Source: JALZAI01 sp038212215
Lineage (GTDB): Bacteria; Actinomycetota; Actinomycetes; Mycobacteriales; Jatrophihabitantaceae
DNA length: 7,350 nt
Direction: 5' to 3'
NCBI GenBank assembly: GCA_038212215.1
Contig: JBBQUT010000072.1
Coordinates: 1 to 7,350, forward strand
Position numbers and translations under genes: made by a program. Below, in pieces: positions 1-6,244 of the stretch (position 1 is its first letter; each line of letters starts with the position of its first letter). Under the pieces are notes generated by a model. The model was not told where the DNA came from. It was given only the letters and a program-made list of their open reading frames with translations, and searched no databases.

Positions 1-3000
1 AGCAGGAACTCCTCGCCCCCGAGCCGGAAGACCAGGTCCGTGGAACGCAGCCGTTGTCGCAGCATGCGGGAGAAGGCGACGAGCACGCGGTCACCCGCGT
101 CGTGGCCCTCGGTGTCGTTGACCCGCTTGAAATGATCAAGATCGAGCATCGCGATCGCGTCCTGCTTGACGAGTCGGCGTAATCGTCGCAGGCCGCGTCG
201 GTTACCCAGTCCGGTGAGGGGGTCGGTGTCGATTTGGCCGGTCATGCGGGTGATGAGCGCAGCGTTGTCTGCTGCGGTGCGGGCGTCCTCGACAAGGGCG
301 GGGAGCACCTGCTCGATCCTGCGGCGGGCGTCGCTGCCGGCCGGTGCCGTGGGTAACAGGGGAGCGGCGTGGCCGAGGCTGAGGTCTATCGGGATGGCCG
401 ATGCCGCCGCGTGCGACGCGGGCACGCAGGTGCCCCCCAGGTCGGCGACGGCGCGCATCAGCGTTCCGACCGCCTGCTCCGCGGAGCAGGCGCGCAGCAG
501 GCTGCGGGTGCTGGAGAGCAGAACCCGCGCGACGTCGACGCCACGGCTGGCCTCGGGGTCGGCGGTCTGACTGGGATGAACCGTCGGGGACTGACCGCCG
601 ATGTCAGCTACCGCCATGTGCTGGGCGTCACGCGGGTCCAGCACTGGCAAGGCGCACAAAAGGTCGAAGGATCCCTGCAGCAACAGTCGGTCCCAGAGGT
701 TTTCGAGCTGGATGGTGCCAGCGAGGTTACCGGCATCCAGCAGCACGGCGACCATTTCCGCGTACACGCGCAGGCCGCCGATGGCGGAATGGGCCCGCAC
801 TATGGTCGCGATCGCCCGTTCGAACAGTTCGGGCTGCGGGCGGTCATGGCGCATGAATCGAGCGAGGGTCTGCTCGACGTCGAGGCAGACGAGCCGATCC
901 TCGCGTTCAGCTCGGGCCAGCCAGGTGGGTGGCAGCGTAGCGCGCAGCGTGGCGAGGTGGTCCCGGGAGGTGATCACGACAGCATGCCCGGCGCCGCTGA
1001 TGCCGGTCGAGACGAAGGTGGTCATCGCGGCGACCAATTCGGCTTCGTCGCGGTGGAACGCGATTTGGTGGTGGGCGTGGGCGGGTGGGTGCAGCAGCCC
1101 CTGGGCGATCAAATTCGGGACACTGGTGAGCCCAGCTGCCGTCGGCAGGGCCGGTTCTGACGAATTTGGGTCAATTGGCCAGTGGCGTGCCTGGGCAACT
1201 AGGTCGTTCATGGCTGCGGCGGGCATAGGGCGGGCCAGGTAGAAGCCTTGGGCCCGCTGACAACGCATCCTTTTCAGCGCGGCGAGCTGATCCTGGTTCT
1301 CGATGCCTTCGGCGGTTACTGAGAGCCCGAGTGCGTCGGCCATGGACAGGATGGTGGCGACGAGTGCCGTGTCATCGTGGTTGATTCCGAGTCCGCTGAT
1401 GAATGCTCGGTCGATCTTCACGGCGTCGAAGGGGAATCGACTCAGGTAGCTCAACGATGAGTAGCCCGTACCGAAATCATCGATCGACAGCTGTACGTTC
1501 AGATTCTTGAGGCCAGTGAGCGCCGTCTGGAAGTACTTGCTCTCGCCCATGAATACACTTTCGGTCAGTTCCAGATAAAGGCTGTCGGGCCGGATTCCGG
1601 TGCGTGTGAGAACGCCCTCGACCCGCTCGATGATGTCGGGCGCAAGCACCTGCCGCACCGACAGGTTCACCGCGACCGACATCGACGGGTCGGTGCGCTG
1701 CCAGCGGCTGAGTTGCTCGCAAGCGTGCTCGAGCACCCACGCCCCGATCGAGACGATAGCGCCGCTCTCCTCCGCGATGGGTATGAACTCCGCCGGGCTA
1801 ATCGAACCGCGGTCGGGGTGCTTCCAGCGCAGCAGCGCCTCAGCGCTGACCATCGCCCCCGTGGTCAGGTCGATGACCGGCTGGTAGTGGACGGTGAACT
1901 CGTCGCGTTCCAGAGCGTGGCGTAAGGCTCTGGCGGTGCTCAGGCGCTTCTCGACCTTGGCTCTGAGAGCGTCGTCGAACAGTTCAACGCGGTCCCGGCC
2001 TAGGCTCTTAGCCAGACGTCTGGCGTTGTCGGATTCGCGGAGCAGGCTCTGCGTGCTGGAGTTGGCGTCAGCGATCGCGACGCCGACGCTGGTTGTGATG
2101 GTGACCTCGCGGTCGTTGAGACGGTACGGCATACGAATCGCAGCGAGGAGGCGCTCAGCGACCTGCGTGGTATCCCGGGCCGACGCGTCATGGCAGATGA
2201 CGACGAATTCGTCGCCGCCGTAGCGGACCGCGGTGTCGCCGACCCGGATCGTGGCCCGCAGCCGCTCAGCAACGCGACGTAACAGGACGTCGCCGGCGGC
2301 GTACCCGAAGGAGTCGTTGACCACCTTGAACTGGTCGATGTCAAGAAAGATGACACCGATCTGTGCGGACCGTCCACGGGCGCTGGCCAACGCGTCTGTC
2401 AGCCGGTCGGTGAGCCCCGCCGCGTTTGCCAGTCCGGTCAGAGTGTCGTGCAGCGCTTGGTGGGCGAGATCGTCCTGCACCCTCTTGCGCTCAGTGATGT
2501 CCTGAAGTTGGGCCAGGTAGTACTGCGGCGCCCCGTCGGCGTTGCGCACCATGGTGGCATGCAGCGAAGCCCACACGATGCTGTCGTCCGGGCGGATGTA
2601 GCGCCGCTGGTCAGCGTAAGTACCGTCGGTGAGCGTGTGTGCGATCAGCGCCTGCTCCAGATGCATGTCATCGGGATGCGTGTACTGGATCCACAGCCGG
2701 CCGAGCAACTCATCCTGCGATCGCCCCAGCAAGGCGCACACCGCCGCGTTGACGCGTATCGGGACACCATCGAGGCCCGCGATCAGGCAACCGATTCCGG
2801 CTTGCTCGAAGGTGGCTTCGAACAGGGCTTGGACCTCACGCCGAGACCGGGCTTCCTCAACCCTTTCGGTCTCATCCTGCAATGTGCCGACGAGTCTGCA
2901 CACGATGCCGTTCGCCCCCAACTCCGGGACCGCCCGGATATGGACCCAGCGCACCTCAGCGTCGGCACGCACGATCCGACAGCGCAGGTCGAAGCCCACC

Positions 3001-4031
3001 CCGCCCTCGATGGCCTGCTGCCAAGCCGCCGCCAGCGCCGGGCGATCCTCAGGATGCACCAACGGCACGAATAGCTCGGCGCTCGCAGCCAGTACCGGAT
3101 CCAGCCCCAGGATGCGGTAATGCTCGGCGGACCAGTTCAACTCACCGCTCACCAGATCGAGCTCGAAACTGCCGACCGCGGCGACCCGCTGGGCTTCGGC
3201 CAGCCGGCGCTGGCTCGTCTGCACCTGCTGTAAAGCGGCGCGGCTTTCGGTGACATCACGCATGATCACCGACACGCCTACGACGGTGCCGGCGCGGTCG
3301 CGAGACGGCGACGCGGTGACCAGAACGTCGACCAGACTGCCGTCCTTGCGCCGGCGGGTGGTCTCCAGCCGATCGGTGGAACCGCCCGCGTTCATCCGGG
3401 CCCGCATCTCTTGTTGTTCACCGAGCAGCCCCGCGGGGGCGATCACCGCGACCGGGCGGCCGATGATCTCCTGCGCGGTGTAGCCGAACAGCCGCTCCGC
3501 AGCGGAATTCCAACTCGTGGCGACACCGTCGGGAGTGCAACTGAAGATAGCGTCACCGGAATCCTCGACGATGCGCGCGAGCAGCCGACGCGCGTCCTCG
3601 GCGTCGGTGCGATCGGTTACATCGAGCACCACGACGCCGACCCCGATCACCTCGTCCGCCACGAACACCGGGTAGAAGCTGGACACCCAGTGGTGCATCC
3701 GCCCCGCATCCGCGGCCGACGGGCCTTGCACCGCCTGGTCGCAGACAGCCTCACCGGTGTCAAGCACCCGTCGATACAACGGCTCCAACTGCTCCCACAT
3801 ATGCGGAACCGTGACGCCGACAGATTGACCCAGCTGCTCGGCGACCGTCGACCCGTTGACCGCGGCCAGAGTCTCGTTCAGCCGCATCACCTTGAAGTCG
3901 CGGTCGACGAACGCGAAACCCACCGGCGCACGGGCCTGCAACGTGTCCAGCACCGAGATCGTTTCGGCAAGCATGCGCTGGGAGAGATTCAGCTCCGCCT
4001 CAAGCCGCCCGGCTCGCGAGATGTCGCTCAC
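1..4031 (-). CDS. Multi-sensor c-di-GMP synthase/phosphodiesterase, PAS(x4)-GGDEF-EAL-MEDS-GGDEF (3' end beyond window)
   Basis: A single frame stays open from the GTG at 4031 to the window edge, at least 1343 residues. Four PAS-type sensor domains lie at about residues 20-140, 145-262, 268-390 and 396-511, each ending in a D-x-T/E-E/D-R-like linker (DVTDRT, DVTES, DETER, DITERK). The first GGDEF domain follows (signature 605-609, YGGDEF, with RxxD I-site R596-D599). The EAL domain spans about 695-940: E731 in EALLRW, N789, E821 in ELTES, D851/D852 in DDFGTG, K872 and E908 are all present, so phosphodiesterase activity is expected. A MEDS (DcmR-type sensory) domain lies at about 985-1131, with an H-H-Q-I-x-F-H start and a LLCALPV-like end. 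A second GGDEF domain begins near 1268 (GGEEF 1338-1342, I-site RSTD). No membrane segment is seen, so it is probably cytosolic. Known for these families: GGDEF makes c-di-GMP and EAL degrades it. The start was chosen for the AAAGGGGG ribosome site 4 nt upstream and the GTGA overlap with the preceding small frame. Confidence 0.9.
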   Translation of the reverse strand, partial: MSDISRAGRLEAELNLSQRMLAETISVLDTLQARAPVGFAFVDRDFKVMRLNETLAAVNGSTVAEQLGQSVGVTVPHMWEQLEPLYRRVLDTGEAVCDQAVQGPSAADAGRMHHWVSSFYPVFVADEVIGVGVVVLDVTDRTDAEDARRLLARIVEDSGDAIFSCTPDGVATSWNSAAERLFGYTAQEIIGRPVAVIAPAGLLGEQQEMRARMNAGGSTDRLETTRRRKDGSLVDVLVTASPSRDRAGTVVGVSVIMRDVTESRAALQQVQTSQRRLAEAQRVAAVGSFELDLVSGELNWSAEHYRILGLDPVLAASAELFVPLVHPEDRPALAAAWQQAIEGGVGFDLRCRIVRADAEVRWVHIRAVPELGANGIVCRLVGTLQDETERVEEARSRREVQALFEATFEQAGIGCLIAGLDGVPIRVNAAVCALLGRSQDELLGRLWIQYTHPDDMHLEQALIAHTLTDGTYADQRRYIRPDDSIVWASLHATMVRNADGAPQYYLAQLQDITERKRVQDDLAHQALHDTLTGLANAAGLTDRLTDALASARGRSAQIGVIFLDIDQFKVVNDSFGYAAGDVLLRRVAERLRATIRVGDTAVRYGGDEFVVICHDASARDTTQVAERLLAAIRMPYRLNDREVTITTSVGVAIADANSSTQSLLRESDNARRLAKSLGRDRVELFDDALRAKVEKRLSTARALRHALERDEFTVHYQPVIDLTTGAMVSAEALLRWKHPDRGSISPAEFIPIAEESGAIVSIGAWVLEHACEQLSRWQRTDPSMSVAVNLSVRQVLAPDIIERVEGVLTRTGIRPDSLYLELTESVFMGESKYFQTALTGLKNLNVQLSIDDFGTGYSSLSYLSRFPFDAVKIDRAFISGLGINHDDTALVATILSMADALGLSVTAEGIENQDQLAALKRMRCQRAQGFYLARPMPAAAMNDLVAQARHWPIDPNSSEPALPTAAGLTSVPNLIAQGLLHPPAHAHHQIAFHRDEAELVAAMTTFVSTGISGAGHAVVITSRDHLATLRATLPPTWLARAEREDRLVCLDVEQTLARFMRHDRPQPELFERAIATIVRAHSAIGGLRVYAEMVAVLLDAGNLAGTIQLENLWDRLLLQGSFDLLCALPVLDPRDAQHMAVADIGGQSPTVHPSQTADPEASRGVDVARVLLSSTRSLLRACSAEQAVGTLMRAVADLGGTCVPASHAAASAIPIDLSLGHAAPLLPTAPAGSDARRRIEQVLPALVEDARTAADNAALITRMTGQIDTDPLTGLGNRRGLRRLRRLVKQDAIAMLDLDHFKRVNDTEGHDAGDRVLVAFSRMLRQRLRSTDLVFRLGGEEFL

Positions 4032-4243
4032 CCGGCCCCCTTTCCCCACGACAGGGCCCAAAACAACAACCACGGCCGGACCCGCGCTGCCCGTCCGCGA
4101 TACGCGCCCTCGAATCGTCGCAGCCAAAACCAGCCGTCGCGGGCATCGCCACACCCGACGCGGACGACGCCGACGTCGAACCCGGAATCGTCACCGTACG
4201 GTCGGCGCAGCTCGAAGCGACCGCCCCCGGTGCTCGTGCCCAT
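4028..4243 (-). CDS. Small hypothetical protein, 71 aa, overlapping start of the c-di-GMP enzyme gene
   Basis: This frame runs from ATG 4243 to TGA 4028-4030. Its stop overlaps the GTG of the c-di-GMP enzyme in a GTGA arrangement, typical of translational coupling. Its codons end mostly in G or C, whereas the other two minus frames over 4032-4190 are Arg-rich with poor third-position GC. The product is Gly/Arg/Trp-rich, begins MGTSTGGGRFEL, and ends in a hydrophobic Trp-containing stretch (WLLFWALSWG). I do not recognise a family. It overlaps the last 53 bp of the DUF916 frame. No strong ribosome site precedes the ATG. The alternative is that it is the true C-terminal tail of the DUF916 protein, joined by a further frameshift near 4250: protein-like codons in this frame extend a little upstream of the ATG, back to a TGA near 4275. 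Confidence 0.45.
   Translation of the reverse strand: MGTSTGGGRFELRRPYGDDSGFDVGVVRVGCGDARDGWFWLRRFEGAYRGRAARVRPWLLFWALSWGKGAG
4036..4043 (-). promoter_or_regulatory. Ribosome binding site of the c-di-GMP enzyme
   Basis: AAAGGGGG on the minus strand, 4 nt before the GTG at 4031. The same open frame continues upstream to the stop at 4191, but the extra codons are Arg-rich with poor third-position GC. This site and the GTGA overlap therefore favour GTG 4031 as the start. Confidence 0.55.
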
Positions 4244-5286
4244 GATGTCCGCGCCGACGCCGGCGGTCCATGATCATCCACAAGACCGCGGCCAGCAATA
4301 GCCCAAGAGCGGTGGCGACGGTGGCGAAAAGCGGCCACACCGATGAATGTCTTGTCGATGTGCTCACCGCGAGCGACGTCCCCGTGGCGGGGAAGGTGAG
4401 GGTCGCACTTGCCTCGTGCTGGATCAGGCCGCTGGCGAGGGTGACCTGGGCGTTCCACGGTCCGTTGGGAAGCTGCTTATTGAGTGCGATCGTGACCGGT
4501 TCGGTGTCGCCGATCCCGAGAGCGGTGCCGAGTCGGGCGGCAAACGGGCCGGCACGCAGGCCGCCGGGACCGTCGGCTAGTTGCAGGGTGCCGCTCATGT
4601 CGAGCGCCCGACCGCCGGTGTTGTGCACGCTCGCCAACACGATGGGCTGGCCGCTGGATGAGCGAGCGGCGGTCAGGGAGCCAATGGTGAAGTTGGCCGC
4701 CGGCGGGCCCCCGAGTCCGACCGAGAGGTAGATGCGGATTCCGACCCGGCTCACTTGGACGACGCCGCCACCAACGACACTCGAGCGCGCTTCGGCCCAT
4801 ACCACGGCGTATTGCTCACCGGGGGCCGCGTCCGCGGGTACCGCAATGGTCACCGTGGCGATGATGTTCCCGCCGGCCGTGATGGCGATTGCTGCCGGGG
4901 TCACCGACGTCCAGGTCGACAGGTCATTGGGTGTGTCCCTCGGCGCCGACAAAGGAGCCGTCCGAAACAAATGCGGCCCCCGGATACAGAATTGCGGGCA
5001 GGGTAGTCGTCGTTGTGTTGAAGATCTCGATGCGGCGGTGGATCGTTGTTGCCGGGGCGAGGTGATCGACGATGTAGATGCGGGCCCGCGGGTCGCTGCT
5101 CGCGCTTGCCGGCTCGTCGAGCAACCGCAGCCCGATACTGTTCGACGCCGCTCGCGCCTGACTCGGTTTGGGACTCGACGCACCGGCCGGTGGCTCGGCC
5201 GCCATCATGGTGCCGGCACCGAGACCGACAGCAAGGAAGGAACTCGCGAACCGCATCACCAAGCTGATGTGCCGGGCCGTGCTCAC
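4191..5286 (-). pseudogene. DUF916-type WxL-interacting (peptidoglycan-binding) membrane protein, frameshifted
   Basis: The first part, from GTG 5286 to TGA 4924-4926 (120 aa), has a signal peptide (basic start, then a hydrophobic core ending in MMAAEPPA) and the beginning of the domain (RIYIVDHLAPATTIHRRIEI, then NTTTTTLPAILYPGAA). The second part is in another frame from about 4928 to the stop at 4191 (245 aa). It continues the same fold with NDLSTWTSV and AVPADAAPGEQYAVVWAE, the hallmark stretch of DUF916. It ends with a membrane helix (VWPLFATVATALGLLLAAVL), a run of arginines and a His-rich tail (GHHGHEHRG). Known of the family: these proteins bind peptidoglycan and hold WxL-domain proteins at the wall. 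The junction reads ACC-CAA-TGA; losing two bases from an ancestral CAGAAT would produce it. It may be a real mutation or a sequencing error, in which case the gene is intact. It lies 11 bp behind the WxL-like gene, with its ribosome site (AGGTG) overlapping that gene's stop. Confidence 0.75.
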
Positions 5287-5297
5287 GATGGGGACAC

Positions 5298-5837
5298 CTA
5301 GGCGACGGAGTGGGTGATCGTCGCGGTGTAGACCCCCGCGGCCGTGCCACCCCGGACTAGGACATCAATCGTCGGATTCCAGGTTGCGGAGTTGTCCCCG
5401 GTGATTCCCGTGGCGGTCACCGCCGGCGTGACACCAGTCAAATCGCCCGGGTTATCCGCGGTGTAGGTCGCGGTACCGACCTTGACGATCGGGCCCGCGA
5501 CGTAACCAACGTCGCTGGCCGCGATCGCCGGACCCGACGGGGGAGTGAACGCCGTGGAGATGACGCTGACGACCCAGCCAGAACCGGCTGCGGCGCTGCG
5601 GGCGTCATTGACCTGAACCTGGCCGAGCGCGCCACTGACGGTCGCTCCGCTCACCGTGTTGACTAAGGTCCCGAGATTGCTGGCGGTCGGCACCGTGATC
5701 GCCAGGGCACCGCCCTGCACCGTGATCGTCGCGAGCGTGCCCCCAGCAACTGCGGCCGCCGCGGGAACCGCCGAAATAATGGCAAAGGAAATAGCAAGGC
5801 TAGCGGCTAGTGTGCTGAGGAAGACTCGAATTGCCAT
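5298..5837 (-). CDS. Secreted WxL-like surface protein
   Basis: A 179-residue exported protein. The N-terminus is a clear signal peptide (MAIRVFLSTLAASLAIS... with likely cleavage after the VPAAAA segment near residue 29-30). The mature part is Ala/Gly/Thr/Val-rich, of predicted all-beta type. It has a GSGWVVSV segment resembling the first WxL motif, a second Trp in SATWNPTIDV and a C-terminal YTATITHSVA strand, which is how WxL-type domains usually finish. The canonical W-x-L is W-V-V here, so this is a divergent or WxL-like member. The function is inferred from the family and from the adjacent DUF916 gene: binding to the cell wall and display of a surface complex. The ATG at 5837 is preferred over a GTG at 5858 because the GTG sits on the Shine-Dalgarno sequence, and the ATG places the signal peptide at the extreme N-terminus. 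Confidence 0.75.
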   Translation of the reverse strand: MAIRVFLSTLAASLAISFAIISAVPAAAAVAGGTLATITVQGGALAITVPTASNLGTLVNTVSGATVSGALGQVQVNDARSAAAGSGWVVSVISTAFTPPSGPAIAASDVGYVAGPIVKVGTATYTADNPGDLTGVTPAVTATGITGDNSATWNPTIDVLVRGGTAAGVYTATITHSVA

Positions 5838-5843
5838 GTCAGA

Positions 5844-5856
5844 CCTACGTCCTCCC
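5844..5856 (-). promoter_or_regulatory. Ribosome binding region of the WxL-like gene
   Basis: The minus strand has GGGAGG (5851-5856) 13 nt before the ATG and a second AGG (5844-5846) 6 nt before it. Together they support the ATG at 5837; a GTG at 5858 would lie on top of the purine-rich site. Confidence 0.5.
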
Positions 5857-5907
5857 ACTACGGGCGCCGAACACAGTAGCCTGTGCCCTCGCGCCTCTCA
5901 TTCGCGG

Positions 5908-5924
5908 GTTAGCAAAATACTAAC
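5908..5924. promoter_or_regulatory. Inverted repeat, candidate operator 1
   Basis: GTTAG-N7-CTAAC, a 5-bp perfect inverted repeat with a 7-nt AT-rich spacer, lying about 70 bp upstream of the WxL-like gene. It contains the candidate -10 hexamer TAGTAT (minus strand, 5917-5922). No regulator is encoded nearby, so the binding protein is unknown. Confidence 0.4.
5917..5922 (-). promoter_or_regulatory. Candidate -10 box for the WxL/DUF916 operon
   Basis: TAGTAT on the minus strand, in the most AT-rich part of the window, about 80 bp before the ATG at 5837. No good -35 hexamer is seen at 16-19 nt, which is common for mycobacterial promoters. Position and composition are the only support. Confidence 0.3.
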
Positions 5925-5926
5925 AT

Positions 5927-5945
5927 GTGAGACAATTTCTCTCAC
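5927..5945. promoter_or_regulatory. Inverted repeat, candidate operator 2
   Basis: GTGAGA-N7-TCTCAC, a 6-bp perfect inverted repeat with a 7-nt spacer that is itself largely symmetrical (CAATTTC, with one mismatched pair). Its centre is 20 bp (two helical turns) from that of the neighbouring repeat. It would cover the spacer and -35 region of the candidate promoter. An operator for a dimeric repressor of the WxL operon is the simplest reading. Confidence 0.45.
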
Positions 5946-6027
5946 TCTGAAACAGAACCGGACACTATGCACCAAACGCGCCGAGGCACGAGGTCGGGGA
6001 TAAGCGGTTCACTAAACCTGCCCATGG

Positions 6028-6240
6028 CGGACGGAAAACGTCGATACAGCAGGCCACCGATCGTCCCGGATACGAAAGACTGCTGGACGACTTCGTCGCG
6101 ATCCTGCACCGCGCCCTGCGCGCACACGGCGCAGTGATATTGCCGATGCGTCGACCCGACACCCGAGCCCACATTCGCAGCTACAGCCCGGCTCGGACGT
6201 CACTGGCGACGGGCACCCCCCTTCACGACCTCCGCGAGGT
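6028..6240 (+). pseudogene. Possible gene remnant, plus strand
   Basis: The frame with codons beginning at 6029 encodes a protein-like stretch (QATDRPGYERLLDDFVAILH, then RALRAHGAVILPMR) with mostly G/C third positions and an amphipathic-helix pattern. It has no start codon between its upstream stop (5948) and GTG 6134, and no stop before it runs into the hydrolase region antisense to it. If real, it is a fragment. I do not recognise the family. It and the promoter region to its left fill the roughly 400 bp between the WxL-like gene and the hydrolase pseudogene; nothing else convincing is seen there. Confidence 0.25.
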
Positions 6241-6244
6241 GGCG

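Noticed and set aside
369..1242. Long plus-strand open frames opposite the MEDS/GGDEF part of the enzyme (also 2448-3120, 3411-4301)
   Set aside because: They are antisense to a continuous minus-strand frame with clear GGDEF, EAL, PAS and MEDS motifs. Their products are Arg/Ser-rich with no domain, as expected for shadows in high-GC DNA.
4032..4190. Upstream extension of the c-di-GMP enzyme N-terminus to an earlier GTG
   Set aside because: The extra residues are Arg-rich with poor third-position GC. A ribosome site and GTGA overlap support GTG 4031.
4000..4458. A 152-aa minus-strand open frame overlapping the DUF916 end and the enzyme start
   Set aside because: It overlaps two better-supported frames, has low-complexity Arg/Ser/Ala content, and lacks a family match or a ribosome site.
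4920..4935. Programmed frameshift in the DUF916 gene
   Set aside because: The junction ACC-CAA-TGA is not a recognisable slippery site, and no downstream pseudoknot or upstream Shine-Dalgarno stimulator is evident. A plain indel is simpler.
5838..5858. Seven-residue longer start (GTG 5858) for the WxL-like protein
   Set aside because: The GTG overlaps the Shine-Dalgarno sequence that serves ATG 5837, and it would put seven polar residues ahead of the signal peptide.
6228..6240. ACCTC-CGC-GAGGT hairpin just after the hydrolase stop, as a terminator
   Set aside because: The stem is only 5 bp and is followed on the minus strand by purines rather than a U tract, so evidence for intrinsic termination is too weak.
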